A stretch of 51,792 bases of DNA from an uncultured Dorea sp. Lineage in GTDB: Bacteria; Bacillota; Clostridia; Lachnospirales; Lachnospiraceae. A model generated the notes under the pieces. That model worked only from the letters and a program-made list of their open reading frames with translations. It ran no database searches and was not told where the DNA came from. Shown piece after piece: positions 42,389 to 51,472 of this stretch. Numbering within the stretch: position 1 is the stretch's first letter; each line of letters starts with the position of its first letter. The DNA lies in the NCBI GenBank assembly GCA_900543415.1, contig UQRE01000013.1, forward strand, positions 1 to 51,792. Reading direction: 5' to 3'. The position numbers and the translations under genes were made by a program.

Positions 42389-42424
42389 AAAAGAAGAAAA
42401 AATTGAGGTGTCAAGAAAAAACAC

Positions 42425-42453
42425 TTGACAATATGTAAAAGACCTAGTAAGAT
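42425..42453 (+). promoter_or_regulatory. SigA promoter of ylxM-ffh
   Basis: TTGACA (42425-42430), a 17-bp spacer and TAAGAT (42448-42453). The perfect -35 and spacing compensate for a weak -10. Confidence 0.55.
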
Positions 42454-42469
42454 AACAAAGGTGATAAAC

Positions 42470-42820
42470 ATGAATGAAATATTAAAACAGGCGCTGTTGT
42501 ATGATTTCTACGGTGAACTTCTCAATGAACACCAAAAAGAGATCTATGAGCAGTTTGTTTTAGAAGATCTGTCATTGAGCGAGATCGCGCAGGGAGCAGG
42601 GATCAGCCGGCAAGGTGTTCACGACCTTGTAAAGAGATGTCAGAAGACATTGGAAGGCTATGAAACGAAGCTTCATCTGGTAGAACGATTCCTGAGAATT
42701 AAGGAAGAAGTTCAGAATCTTGACCAGGTGCTTGACAGACAGAAGGATTCCGCCAAGCCGGAAAATGAGATGATACGAGAGATCCGCGAAATCGCGGACA
42801 GAATTATAGAGGAGTTATAG
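42470..42820 (+). CDS. ylxM: YlxM family HTH protein, SRP-associated
   Basis: 116-residue sigma-like helix-turn-helix protein (LSEIAQGAGISRQGVHDLVK, about 40-60) with an acidic helical tail. YlxM precedes ffh in Firmicutes and its streptococcal homologue modulates SRP. The start is ATG 42470 after AAAGGTGA; the longer upstream frame starts in the promoter. It ends 1 nt before the ffh start. Confidence 0.9.
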   Translation: MNEILKQALLYDFYGELLNEHQKEIYEQFVLEDLSLSEIAQGAGISRQGVHDLVKRCQKTLEGYETKLHLVERFLRIKEEVQNLDQVLDRQKDSAKPENEMIREIREIADRIIEEL

Positions 42821-42821
42821 G

Positions 42822-44177
42822 ATGGCATTTGATAGTCTGACAGAAAAACTTCAAAGTGTATTTAAGAACTTAAGAAGCAAGGGACGTCTCACCGAGAATG
42901 ATGTAAAAGAAGCGTTAAAAGAGATTAAACGTGCGCTTCTGGCGGCAGACGTCAACTTCAAAGTGGTGAAAGATTTCATTAAGAATGTTCAGGAAAGAGC
43001 AATCGGTCAGGATGTGATGAACGGTCTCAATCCGGGACAGATGGTGATTAAGATCGTAAATGAAGAGTTAGTCAAACTTATGGGATCTGAGACCACAGAG
43101 ATTAAGCTTCAGCCGGGCAGCGCTGTCACAGTAATTATGATGACAGGTCTCCAGGGTGCAGGTAAGACAACAACCACCGCAAAACTGGCGGGAAAATATA
43201 AATTAAAAGGCAAGAAACCGCTTCTTGTAGCCTGTGATGTATACCGTCCTGCAGCGATCAAGCAGCTGCAAGTTAACGGAGAAAAACAGGGCGTAGAAGT
43301 CTTTGCCATGGGTGAGAACCATAAGCCGGCGAACATTGCAAAAGCTGCTTTGGAGCACGCTCAGAAAAACGGTAATAATCTGGTCATTCTTGATACAGCC
43401 GGACGTCTTCATATTGATGAAGATATGATGGCAGAGCTTCAAGAGATCAAAGATACCATAACCGTCCATCAGACGATTCTTGTCATTGATGCGATGACCG
43501 GTCAGGATGCAGTAAATGTTGCAAAGGACTTTAATGAGAAGGTCGGTGTCGATGGTGTGATCGTTACAAAGCTGGATGGTGATACCAGGGGTGGTGCGGC
43601 ATTGTCTGTTAAGGCGGTGACCGGAAAGCCGATTCTCTATGTAGGTATGGGAGAAAAGCTCTCAGATTTGGAACAGTTTTATCCGGATCGTATGGCTTCC
43701 CGTATTCTTGGCATGGGAGATGTGCTGACATTGATCGAGAAAGCAGAAGCCCAGATTGATGAAGACAAAGCACGAGAGATGAATCAGAAGCTTAAGAAAG
43801 CCCAGTTTGACTTTGAAGATTATCTGGAAAGTGTCAAACAGATGAGAAATATGGGTGGACTTGGCAGTATTATGAGCATGCTTCCGGGACTTGGCGGCAT
43901 GGGCGGTATGGGCAAAATGAAAGGGCTTGACGATGAGCAGACCGCCGAAGCTGAGAAGAGAATGGGACGCATTGAAGCAATGATCTACTCGATGACATTA
44001 GAAGAGAGAAGAAATCCAGATATTTTGAATCCATCAAGAAAACACAGAATCGCAAGAGGGGCTGGAGTCGACATCAGCGAAGTAAACCGAATGGTGAAGC
44101 AGTTCGCAGAAATGAAGAAAATGATGAAGACTTTTAGCAAAGGCGGCAAGAGAAACAAATTCCGTCTTCCGTTTTAA
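42822..44177 (+). CDS. ffh: Signal recognition particle protein
   Basis: 451-residue SRP54. Its domains are N (1-90), G (about 95-295) with GLQGAGKTTT (109-118), DTAGR and TKLDGDTRGG, and the Met-rich M domain (about 300-451: LGSIMSMLPGLGGMGGMGKM). It recruits nascent membrane and secreted proteins to FtsY. It follows ylxM. Confidence 0.97.
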   Translation: MAFDSLTEKLQSVFKNLRSKGRLTENDVKEALKEIKRALLAADVNFKVVKDFIKNVQERAIGQDVMNGLNPGQMVIKIVNEELVKLMGSETTEIKLQPGSAVTVIMMTGLQGAGKTTTTAKLAGKYKLKGKKPLLVACDVYRPAAIKQLQVNGEKQGVEVFAMGENHKPANIAKAALEHAQKNGNNLVILDTAGRLHIDEDMMAELQEIKDTITVHQTILVIDAMTGQDAVNVAKDFNEKVGVDGVIVTKLDGDTRGGAALSVKAVTGKPILYVGMGEKLSDLEQFYPDRMASRILGMGDVLTLIEKAEAQIDEDKAREMNQKLKKAQFDFEDYLESVKQMRNMGGLGSIMSMLPGLGGMGGMGKMKGLDDEQTAEAEKRMGRIEAMIYSMTLEERRNPDILNPSRKHRIARGAGVDISEVNRMVKQFAEMKKMMKTFSKGGKRNKFRLPF

Positions 44178-44186
44178 GATGGAATT

Positions 44187-44214
44187 CCTTATGGTATAAG
44201 GCGTGAAACCACGC
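44187..44214 (+). promoter_or_regulatory. Two small hairpins in the ffh-rpsP gap
   Basis: CCTTAT-GGT-ATAAGG (44187-44201) and GCGTG-AAAC-CACGC (44201-44214) sit in the 84-nt gap before rpsP. They could stabilise or regulate the rpsP mRNA. No U-tract follows, so termination is unlikely. Confidence 0.3.
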
Positions 44215-44261
44215 ATTATATAAATAACTTTAGAATGATACAAATGTGGAGGTGAAAGAAC

Positions 44262-44507
44262 ATGGCAGTAAAAATCAGATTAAGAAGAATGGGACAGAAG
44301 AAAGCTCCTTTCTATAGAATCGTTGTAGCAGATTCCAGATCACCAAGAGATGGAAGATTCATCGAGGAAATCGGAACATATGATCCGAACTGTGAGCCAA
44401 GCGCAATCTCTGTAAATGAGGAAGCAGCTAAAAAATGGTTAAACACAGGAGCACAGCCAACAGAGACAGTAAGCAAGATTTTCAAAGCAGCAGGCATTGA
44501 AAAATAA
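44262..44507 (+). CDS. rpsP: 30S ribosomal protein S16
   Basis: 81-residue S16, opening MAVKIRLRRMGQKKAPFYRI, with VVADSRSPRDGRFIEEIGTY. An AAATGTGGAGGTG ribosome site precedes the ATG. It is the first ribosomal gene of the rpsP-khpA-rimM-trmD-rplS block. Confidence 0.97.
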   Translation: MAVKIRLRRMGQKKAPFYRIVVADSRSPRDGRFIEEIGTYDPNCEPSAISVNEEAAKKWLNTGAQPTETVSKIFKAAGIEK

Positions 44508-44531
44508 AAAAGTGCCCTGGAGGTGTGCAGT

Positions 44532-44762
44532 ATGAAAGAATTGGTAGAAGTCATTACAAAAGCTTTGGTAGATGATCCGGAAAGCGTTGTTGTGACAGAG
44601 CGAGAGGAGAAGAAAGCGACCGTTCTGGAAGTACGTGTGGCAGATTCCGATATGGGAAAAGTCATTGGAAAACAGGGACGTATTGCAAAAGCTATCCGTT
44701 CTGTTGTAAAAGCAGCGGCATCTAAGGAAGACAAAAAAGTTATTGTTGACATTTTAGACTAA
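44532..44762 (+). CDS. khpA: KH-domain RNA-binding protein KhpA (YlqC)
   Basis: 76 residues with a single KH domain: GKVIGKQGRIAKAIRSVVKA holds the GxxG loop (GKQG). ATG 44532 follows GGAGGTG; an in-frame GTG at 44523 lies within that site. It lies between rpsP and rimM, the conserved position. KhpA acts with KhpB as an RNA chaperone affecting cell elongation in streptococci. Confidence 0.93.
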   Translation: MKELVEVITKALVDDPESVVVTEREEKKATVLEVRVADSDMGKVIGKQGRIAKAIRSVVKAAASKEDKKVIVDILD

Positions 44763-44775
44763 TTTAGAAATGGAA

Positions 44776-44803
44776 GGACAGACAGCAGATATGGGGTCTG
44801 TCC
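44776..44803 (+). terminator. Hairpin between khpA and rimM
   Basis: GGACAGAC (44776-44783) pairs with GTCTGTCC (44796-44803). The following TTATCGTTATC is only moderately T-rich. A weak terminator, attenuator or RNA processing site is possible. Confidence 0.4.
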
Positions 44804-44828
44804 TTATCGTTATCTTAGGGAGATATAT

Positions 44829-45335
44829 ATGGAAGACTTATTACAGGTTGGCGTGATCACGCAGCCGCATGGCGTGCGCGGGGAAGTGAAAGTATTTCCC
44901 ACAACAGACGATGTAAAGCGTTTCAAGAAGCTTAAGAAAGTTCTTCTTGATACCGGGAAAGAGAAAATAGAACTGGAAGTGCAGAGCACGAAATTCTTTA
45001 AGCAGTTTGTAATTCTTAAATTCAAAGAATTTGACAATATTAATGAAATTGAAAAATATAGACGGTGTCCGCTCCTTGTGACGAGGGAAGATGCAGTGAA
45101 GCTGGAAGAAAATGAATACTTTATTGCGGATATGATCGGGATGGAAGTGTTCACAGAAGATGGCTCATCTTTTGGAATTTTAAAAGATGTGATTGAGACC
45201 GGGGCAAATGACGTGTATGTGATCGATAGTCACGCACATGAGGAGGTTCTGATTCCTGCAATCAAAGAATGCATCTTAGATGTAGATGTTGAAGGTCAAA
45301 AAATGGTGATTCATCTGATGGATGGTCTTGTGTAG
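44829..45335 (+). CDS. rimM: Ribosome maturation factor RimM
   Basis: 168 residues with N-terminal RimM barrel (VGVITQPHGVRGEVKVFP) and C-terminal PRC-barrel (EYFIADMIGMEVF to the end). It helps 30S maturation near S19. The ATG follows AGGGAG. trmD begins 12 nt downstream. Confidence 0.95.
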   Translation: MEDLLQVGVITQPHGVRGEVKVFPTTDDVKRFKKLKKVLLDTGKEKIELEVQSTKFFKQFVILKFKEFDNINEIEKYRRCPLLVTREDAVKLEENEYFIADMIGMEVFTEDGSSFGILKDVIETGANDVYVIDSHAHEEVLIPAIKECILDVDVEGQKMVIHLMDGLV

Positions 45336-45347
45336 AGGAGTAAGAAG

Positions 45348-46091
45348 ATGCAGTTTTATATTATGACATTATTTCCGGAGATGGTCATGCAGGGACTCAG
45401 TACAAGCATTATCGGCCGGGCGGTAAATAAAGGGCTTTTGTCCATTGAAGCGGTCAACATCCGCGATTACGCCTTTAACAAGCATAACAGTGTGGACGAT
45501 TATCCGTATGGCGGAGGAGCCGGAATGCTTATGCAGGCAGAACCGGTGTATCAGTGTTACAGGGCGCTGGAAGAGAAGATGAATAAAAAACCAAGAGTCG
45601 TCTACCTGTCTCCGCAGGGAAAAACTTTTAATCAGACGATGGCGGAAGAATTTGCACAGGAAGAGGAGCTGGTATTCCTCTGCGGTCACTATGAAGGGAT
45701 TGACGAGAGAGTGCTTGAGGAGATTGTGACAGATTATGTATCCATTGGTGATTATGTATTGACAGGCGGAGAACTTCCTGCCATGATCATGGTAGATGCA
45801 ATTTCAAGACTGGTGCCGGGGGTACTTCATAATGATGTGTCGGCGGAATTTGAAAGCTTTCAGGATAATCTGCTGGAATACCCGCAGTATTCAAGGCCGG
45901 AAATGTGGCACGACAAAAAAGTGCCGGAAGTACTGATGTCCGGGCATCATGCCAATATTGAAAAATGGCGTCGGGAACAGTCTGTTATCCGCACGGCAAG
46001 AAATCGCCCCGATCTTCTTGAAAAGGCGGAGCTTACAGAAAAAGAAAGAGAGATCGCAGAAAAAATCCTTGCAAATTGCGACGATTTATGA
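45348..46091 (+). CDS. trmD: tRNA (guanine-37-N1)-methyltransferase
   Basis: 247-residue SPOUT enzyme making m1G37, which prevents +1 frameshifts. The knot region has SPQGKTFNQ, LCGHYEGIDERV and SIGDYVLTGGELPAMIMVDA. The length is typical. It follows rimM and precedes rplS. Confidence 0.97.
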   Translation: MQFYIMTLFPEMVMQGLSTSIIGRAVNKGLLSIEAVNIRDYAFNKHNSVDDYPYGGGAGMLMQAEPVYQCYRALEEKMNKKPRVVYLSPQGKTFNQTMAEEFAQEEELVFLCGHYEGIDERVLEEIVTDYVSIGDYVLTGGELPAMIMVDAISRLVPGVLHNDVSAEFESFQDNLLEYPQYSRPEMWHDKKVPEVLMSGHHANIEKWRREQSVIRTARNRPDLLEKAELTEKEREIAEKILANCDDL

Positions 46092-46179
46092 TATCATTTA
46101 ACATGTTGTGAAGAAAAATAGATGGTCCTCTGGTACGAATGTATTAAGAACATCCAAGTAAACAAGGAGGTCACACACA
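46092..46179 (+). promoter_or_regulatory. Candidate L19 leader region
   Basis: The 88-nt gap contains GATGGTCCTCTGGTACGAATG then an ACATCC segment, so a GATG/CATC pair could enclose a structured element. Firmicutes often carry an L19 autoregulatory leader here. I cannot confirm the consensus by eye. Confidence 0.3.
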
Positions 46180-46527
46180 ATGAACGATATTATCAGAAAT
46201 ATTGAAGCAGAACAGTTAAAAGAGAACGCACCGGAGTTTCACGTTGGTGATACTGTAAAAGTTTACGGTAAGATCAAAGAGGGAAACCGCGAAAGAATTC
46301 AGATTTTCGAAGGTACAGTTCTTAAGAAACAGGGCGGAAGTACAAGAGCAACATTCACAGTTAGAAAAAATTCTAACGGAGTGGGCGTTGAGAAGACATG
46401 GCCGCTGCATTCTCCAAACGTAGAGAAGGTTGAAGTAGTAAGAAAAGGTAAAGTAAGAAGAGCGAAACTGAACTACTTAAGAAACCGCGTTGGTAAGAAA
46501 GCAAAAGTAAAAGAATTAGTAAAATAA
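46180..46527 (+). CDS. rplS: 50S ribosomal protein L19
   Basis: 115-residue L19: FHVGDTVKVYGKIKEGNRER, then VLKKQGGSTRATFTVRK and the C-terminal RRAKLNYLRNRVGKKAKVKE. AAGGAGGTC precedes the ATG. It ends in a strong terminator. Confidence 0.97.
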   Translation: MNDIIRNIEAEQLKENAPEFHVGDTVKVYGKIKEGNRERIQIFEGTVLKKQGGSTRATFTVRKNSNGVGVEKTWPLHSPNVEKVEVVRKGKVRRAKLNYLRNRVGKKAKVKELVK

Positions 46528-46537
46528 GAAACAAGGT

Positions 46538-46574
46538 AAAAAGGACAAGTACATATGTGTATATTGTCCTTTTT
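46538..46574 (+). terminator. Rho-independent terminator after rplS
   Basis: AAAAAGGACAA (46538-46548) pairs with TTGTCCTTTTT (46564-46574); 15-nt loop. It ends the ribosomal block, though read-through into lepB is possible. Confidence 0.85.
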
Positions 46575-46592
46575 CTGTTATAAGGGGATCTT

Positions 46593-47183
46593 ATGAGAAG
46601 GAAGAGATTAAACTTTCGAAAAAAGAGAAAACATCGTAAGAAACGTATTCATTTGAAACAAATTTCTAAAATCGGTATGTGGATCTTTAAAATAGCGGTC
46701 GTATGCCTGCTGGCATTTGTATCAGTCTGGTATTTTGGGCAGAAGGTCAGTACCGTTGGTGATTCCATGAAGCCTATACTTCGAAATGGAGACGTAGTGC
46801 TTGTAAACCGTATTGTATATAATGCTTCCAGACCAAAGCGCGGCGATATCATCGTCTTTAAGCCAAAGGGAAATGAAAACAGCCATTATTATATTAAGCG
46901 GATCATCGGACTTCCGGGGGAAACCGTGGAAATTATAGAAAATCATGTATATATCAATGGTGAGAAGCTAAAAGAAGATTATAAAACAACCGATATAAAT
47001 GACGTTGGCATTGTATCAGAGAAGATGCAGCTTGCGTCGGATGAGTATTTTGTACTTGGAGATGACAGAAAAAATAGTGAGGACAGTCGAAATGCAGACG
47101 TAGGAAATGTAAAACGGAGTTATATTTACGGAAAAGCATGGTTTATTGTGTCCCCGAAAAAAGATTTTGGATTTGTGAGGTAA
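46593..47183 (+). CDS. lepB: Signal peptidase I (first copy)
   Basis: 196-residue type I signal peptidase with one transmembrane helix (about 31-48) after a very basic N-terminus (13 of the first 22 residues are Lys or Arg). Catalytic S58 lies in VGDSMKP and K102 in YYIKRIIGLPGE. The GDDRKNSEDSR box is present. It cleaves signal peptides at the outer membrane face. A second paralogue, 48074-48640, follows after rbgA. Confidence 0.94.
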   Translation: MRRKRLNFRKKRKHRKKRIHLKQISKIGMWIFKIAVVCLLAFVSVWYFGQKVSTVGDSMKPILRNGDVVLVNRIVYNASRPKRGDIIVFKPKGNENSHYYIKRIIGLPGETVEIIENHVYINGEKLKEDYKTTDINDVGIVSEKMQLASDEYFVLGDDRKNSEDSRNADVGNVKRSYIYGKAWFIVSPKKDFGFVR

Positions 47184-47188
47184 AAAAT

Positions 47189-48037
47189 ATGCATTTTCAG
47201 TGGTATCCCGGTCATATGACAAAAGCAAAACGTATGATGCAGGAAAATATAAAATTGATCGATCTTGTGATCGAACTTGTAGATGCCCGTATTCCTTTGA
47301 GCAGCAGGAATCCGGACATTGATGAATTGGGTAAAAACAAAGCAAGACTGGTGCTTCTTAATAAAGCCGATCTTGCAGAAGACAAATGGAATGATGCGTG
47401 GGCGGAATACTTTAAGAAAAAAGGATTCTCGGTGGTGAAAGTGAATTCCAGAAAAGGCGGCGGAATCAAGTCGATTCAGGGAGTTATACGGGAAGCCTGT
47501 GCAGAGAAGATTGAAAGAGACAGAAAAAGAGGAATCTTAAATCGTCCGGTGCGTGCCATGGTAGTCGGAATTCCGAATGTCGGGAAGTCCACGTTCATCA
47601 ACGCTCTTGCAGGAAAAGCATGTGCGAAAACCGGAAATAAACCGGGAGTTACGAAAGGAAAGCAGTGGATCAGGTTAAATAAACAAGTAGAGCTTCTGGA
47701 TACTCCGGGAATACTGTGGCCTAAATTCGAAGATCAGGAAGTCGGGCTCAAGCTTGCATTTATCGGTTCGATCAAAGATGAAGTTCTTCAGACAGAAGAA
47801 CTGGCTGCAGAGTTGATTCATTTCTTAAGAACCGCATATCCGGAAGTGTTGGCGGATAAATATGATATAGAGATGGATGAAGACGATTATGTTGTATTAA
47901 ACCATATCGCGAAAAGCCGGAACTGTATTGTAAGAGGCAATGAACTGGATACGGAGAAAGCGGCACTTCTTCTCCTTGATGATTTCCGAAACGGGAAGCT
48001 TGGAAGATTGACACTGGAATATCCGCAGGAAATATGA
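47189..48037 (+). CDS. rbgA: Ribosome biogenesis GTPase RbgA (YlqF)
   Basis: 282-residue circularly permuted GTPase needed for late 50S assembly. Motif order G4 NKAD (58-61), then G1 GIPNVGKSTF (127-136), then G3 DTPG. The C-terminal helical domain follows. Start ATG 47189 is supported by GTGAGGTAA, which overlaps the lepB stop; the longer frame from 47138 is inside lepB. Confidence 0.95.
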   Translation: MHFQWYPGHMTKAKRMMQENIKLIDLVIELVDARIPLSSRNPDIDELGKNKARLVLLNKADLAEDKWNDAWAEYFKKKGFSVVKVNSRKGGGIKSIQGVIREACAEKIERDRKRGILNRPVRAMVVGIPNVGKSTFINALAGKACAKTGNKPGVTKGKQWIRLNKQVELLDTPGILWPKFEDQEVGLKLAFIGSIKDEVLQTEELAAELIHFLRTAYPEVLADKYDIEMDEDDYVVLNHIAKSRNCIVRGNELDTEKAALLLLDDFRNGKLGRLTLEYPQEI

Positions 48038-48073
48038 TAGAATTAGAAAAATTTGAAAAGGGGAGAATATAAA

Positions 48074-48640
48074 ATGGCGCGACGAAAGAAAAAAAACAGA
48101 GTCGGAAGTGTGATGCGGGAACTTCTGGGATGGCTTTTTTATATATTGATCATTATCGGACTTACCTATCTGATTATTACATATGTGGGTCAGAGAACAA
48201 GGGTCAGCGGTTCTTCTATGGAGACAACATTAAGTGACGGAGATAATCTGATCGTCGATAAATTGTCCTATAGATTCCAAGATCCAAAACGTTTTGATAT
48301 TGTAGTATTTCCGTATAAATATGAAGAAAATACTTACTATATTAAACGAATCATCGGTCTGCCCGGCGATACAGTTCAAGTAAAGGACGGATATACTTAT
48401 ATCAACGGTGAACTGCTGGAAAGTGATATTTATGGTGCGGAAGTTATGATAGAAGCAGGAGCAGCCAGTGAGCCGATTACACTTGGTGAAGAGGAATATT
48501 TTGTGTTGGGAGATAATCGAAATCACAGTCTGGACAGCCGCGATCCGAGTGTCGGAATCTTAAAGAGAGAAGATCTGATCGGAAGAGCATGGGTACGTAT
48601 TTATCCTTTCGATAAAATGGGAGTTATCAGGCATGAATAA
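48074..48640 (+). CDS. lepB: Signal peptidase I (second copy)
   Basis: 188 residues with one transmembrane helix (about 19-38). The catalytic Ser is S48 (SGSSMETTL) and the Lys K91 (YYIKRIIGLPGD). Conserved GDNRNHSLDSRD follows. ATG 48074 has AAGGGGAG upstream. It differs clearly from the copy at 46593, so an old duplication is likely. Overlaps rnhB by 8 nt. Confidence 0.94.
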   Translation: MARRKKKNRVGSVMRELLGWLFYILIIIGLTYLIITYVGQRTRVSGSSMETTLSDGDNLIVDKLSYRFQDPKRFDIVVFPYKYEENTYYIKRIIGLPGDTVQVKDGYTYINGELLESDIYGAEVMIEAGAASEPITLGEEEYFVLGDNRNHSLDSRDPSVGILKREDLIGRAWVRIYPFDKMGVIRHE

Positions 48641-49307
48641 GCGTGAAGAAGAAAGACTTAGAAAACAGCAGGAAAAATTGCAAAAAGAGTTGGAAAGACT
48701 GGAGACAATGCGGATTTATGAAAAAGAATACGCTTCTTGCAAGTATATCTGCGGAATCGATGAGGTGGGCAGAGGACCGCTTGCCGGTCCTGTTGTGGCA
48801 GGAGCAGTTGTTCTTCCGTCAGATGTACAAATTCTATATTTGAACGATTCCAAGAAGTTGTCGGAGAAGAAACGGGAACTTTTATATGATGAAATTATTG
48901 AGAAAGCATTGGCGGTTGGAATCGGGATTGCAGGTCCGGCAAGGATTGACGAGATCAATATTTTACAGGCAACCTATGAGGCAATGCGTGCGGCAATTAA
49001 GGAAGTGGAGAAAAAGCTCGGAACTAAGCCGGAGGTGCTTTTTAATGATGCTGTAACGATACCAGAGGTTTCTATCCGTCAGGTGCCAATCGTCAAGGGC
49101 GATGCAAAGAGTGTGTCCATTGCGGCGGCGAGTATTGTGGCTAAGGTGACAAGAGACCGGATGATGGTTGAATATGACAAGGTTCTTCCGGGATATGATC
49201 TGGCAAGTAATAAAGGGTATGGCACAAAGGCGCATATTGCGGCACTAAAAGAACTTGGACCTACGCCGATCCACCGTGCCTCTTTTATTAAGAATTTTGT
49301 TTCCTAG
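48633..49307 (+). CDS. rnhB: Ribonuclease HII
   Basis: 224-residue RNase HII removing RNA from RNA-DNA hybrids. Catalytic DEVGRG motif at 43-48 (ICGIDEVGRGPLAGPVVAGA). Later acidic residues lie in NDAVTIPEV and KGDAKS. The N-terminal 35 residues are a charged coiled-coil extension. Its start overlaps the lepB stop. Confidence 0.95.
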   Translation: MNKREEERLRKQQEKLQKELERLETMRIYEKEYASCKYICGIDEVGRGPLAGPVVAGAVVLPSDVQILYLNDSKKLSEKKRELLYDEIIEKALAVGIGIAGPARIDEINILQATYEAMRAAIKEVEKKLGTKPEVLFNDAVTIPEVSIRQVPIVKGDAKSVSIAAASIVAKVTRDRMMVEYDKVLPGYDLASNKGYGTKAHIAALKELGPTPIHRASFIKNFVS

Positions 49308-49363
49308 GAAACATATGCAAAAGAAATAGTCGTCTGTTATGATACAGGAAAGCAGGTGCGTGG

Positions 49364-49723
49364 TTGAAAGAAAATCAGAGAGAAAAAGGCGCATATTGGG
49401 AGCAAAAAGCCGGTGCGTATTTGGAAAGCATAGGATATGAGATTTTAGAATATAATTTTCGCTGTCGTATGGGAGAAATAGATATTATAGCAAGGGACGG
49501 GGATTATCTGGTATTCTGTGAAGTGAAATACCGCGCCGGAACAGGGAAAGGCTATCCGGCGGAAGCAGTCGATTTTAAAAAGCAACGGGTAATTTCAAAA
49601 TGCGCGCTTTATTATCTGACGAAGAAAGGAACTATGGAGCTGTCTTGCAGATTTGATGTGGTGAGTATATTAAATGACAAGATTCAGGTTATAAAAAATG
49701 CATTTGATTATACCGGAGCATAA
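49364..49723 (+). CDS. yraN: YraN / UPF0102 family nuclease-like protein
   Basis: 119 residues of the endonuclease-like fold: GEIDIIARDG and VFCEVKYRAG supply D40, E53 and K55. Start TTG 49364 follows an AGGTG site. It commonly follows rnhB in Firmicutes. Function is not firmly known. Confidence 0.88.
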   Translation: MKENQREKGAYWEQKAGAYLESIGYEILEYNFRCRMGEIDIIARDGDYLVFCEVKYRAGTGKGYPAEAVDFKKQRVISKCALYYLTKKGTMELSCRFDVVSILNDKIQVIKNAFDYTGA

Positions 49724-49732
49724 GGAGATATT

Positions 49733-50581
49733 ATGGGATTCGGATTAAAATACAAAAATGAAGAGACGGTTTTTGAAGAAAAAATCATGGAAGGAGTTCC
49801 ACTTCTTACGTATCCCCTGCTGGAAAAGACAGAATTCGTGACGCATGGCTTCACGACGAGAATGGGCGGTGTAAGCGAAGGATATTGTTCGACAATGAAT
49901 ATCAGCACCACCAGAGGCGACGCACCGGAAGCCATTGAAGAGAACCGGAAAAGACTTGCCCGTGCATTGGGAGTGAAAGTAGAAGATTTTACTTATACAC
50001 ACCAGACACATACAACGAATGTTGCAGTAGTAAAAGAAGAAGACCGGGGAAAACGTTTCATGGAGACGGATGGTATGGTGACGAATGTGCCGGGGATCTG
50101 TCTGGTGACATTCTATGCGGATTGTGTGCCGTTATATTTTGTAGACCCTGTTCACAGGGCAATCGGATTGAGCCATTCGGGCTGGCGTGGAACCGTTGGG
50201 CGAATGGGACAGGTTACTTTGGAGAAAATGAAAGAAGTTTACGGTACAAGACCGGAGGAGGTCTATGCCGCAATTGGACCATCCATTTGTCAAGACTGTT
50301 ATGAAGTAAGCGGTGATGTGATTGAGGAATTTCGGGAGAATTTTTCAGAGTCTGTCTGGCCGCAACTATTTTATGAAAAAGAAAACGGCAAATATCAACT
50401 GAATCTTTGGAGAGCAAATCAGCTTGTTTTGACAGAGGCAGGTGTTGCAGAACAAAAGATCGCAGTGACGAATCTGTGTACTCATTGTAATCCGGAAATC
50501 TTATTTTCTCACCGGAGTACAGGCGTAAAGAGAGGAAACTTGAGTGCACTCTTAGCGATTAAAAGAGAGGAGAACAACTAG
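49733..50581 (+). CDS. pgeF: Peptidoglycan editing factor PgeF (YfiH, multicopper polyphenol oxidase fold)
   Basis: 282 residues. Metal and catalytic residues are in HQTHTTNV, ADCVPLYF, GLSHSGWRGT and CTHCNPEILFSHR. The family removes mis-incorporated L-Ser from peptidoglycan stems (PgeF) or acts as a purine nucleoside enzyme; both are known for YfiH. It abuts mscS. Confidence 0.9.
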   Translation: MGFGLKYKNEETVFEEKIMEGVPLLTYPLLEKTEFVTHGFTTRMGGVSEGYCSTMNISTTRGDAPEAIEENRKRLARALGVKVEDFTYTHQTHTTNVAVVKEEDRGKRFMETDGMVTNVPGICLVTFYADCVPLYFVDPVHRAIGLSHSGWRGTVGRMGQVTLEKMKEVYGTRPEEVYAAIGPSICQDCYEVSGDVIEEFRENFSESVWPQLFYEKENGKYQLNLWRANQLVLTEAGVAEQKIAVTNLCTHCNPEILFSHRSTGVKRGNLSALLAIKREENN

Positions 50582-51472
50582 ATGAATGAAACAACAGCAG
50601 CAGAAGAGGTAGTGGAGACAACCAAAAATGCAGTAGAAGAAATGAATCAATTTACTGCTTATTTGCAGGAGAATATACCTAATATTATTGGGTTTGGAGT
50701 TAAAGTATTATTTGCAATTTTATTTTTCTTAGTAGGAAGAGCTGTTATTAAATGGATCAGAAAGATTGTAAGACATTCAATGGAACGTTCCAATGCGGAT
50801 GTAGGAGTACGGCAGTTTGTAGATTCCGTTCTTAAAGTAGTTCTGTACTTTATCCTGCTATTCTCCATTGCGACGAAATTCGGGGTAGATGCAGCTTCTG
50901 TGGCGGCATTGATCGCATCCGGAGGTGTGGCGATCGGTCTTGCATTACAGGGAAGTCTGTCAAACTTTGCCGGAGGTGTGTTGATCCTGCTTTTGAAGCC
51001 TTTTGAAGTGGGAGATTATATTATAGAGGATACAAACAAAAACGAGGGAACAGTGAAAGAGATTCAGATCTTTTATACAAAATTAAGCACCATCGACAAT
51101 AAGACGATTGTAATTCCAAACGGAATACTTACAAATAATAGTTTGACCAATGCAACTGCAAAAGATGAGAGGCGTCTGGATCTGAAGGTAGATATTTCCT
51201 ATGAGGCAAGCATCAAAGAGGCGAAAGCAGTCATTGAAACTATTCTGAAAAATGATGAAGCTGTTTTGCAGGATGAAGATATCAATGTGTTTGTGGATGC
51301 GCTTGGTGAAAGCTCCGTTGTATTAGGAGCGCGTGCTTGGACAAAGAATGAGGATTTCTGGTCGGCAAAATGGCGTATATTAGAAGAAATCAAAGAGCAG
51401 CTGGATGAACATCACATCTCGATTCCATATCAGCAGTTGATGGTTCATATGGCAGAAAGTCAGAAATCATAA
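50582..51472 (+). CDS. mscS: Small-conductance mechanosensitive channel MscS family
   Basis: 296 residues. Three membrane segments (about 32-52, 72-95, 100-135) are followed by the MscS pore helix GGVAIGLALQGSLSNFAGGV and the KPFEVGDYI beta-domain. The C-terminal alpha-beta region ends at YQQLMVHM. Releases solutes under hypo-osmotic shock. It starts directly after pgeF. Confidence 0.94.
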   Translation: MNETTAAEEVVETTKNAVEEMNQFTAYLQENIPNIIGFGVKVLFAILFFLVGRAVIKWIRKIVRHSMERSNADVGVRQFVDSVLKVVLYFILLFSIATKFGVDAASVAALIASGGVAIGLALQGSLSNFAGGVLILLLKPFEVGDYIIEDTNKNEGTVKEIQIFYTKLSTIDNKTIVIPNGILTNNSLTNATAKDERRLDLKVDISYEASIKEAKAVIETILKNDEAVLQDEDINVFVDALGESSVVLGARAWTKNEDFWSAKWRILEEIKEQLDEHHISIPYQQLMVHMAESQKS

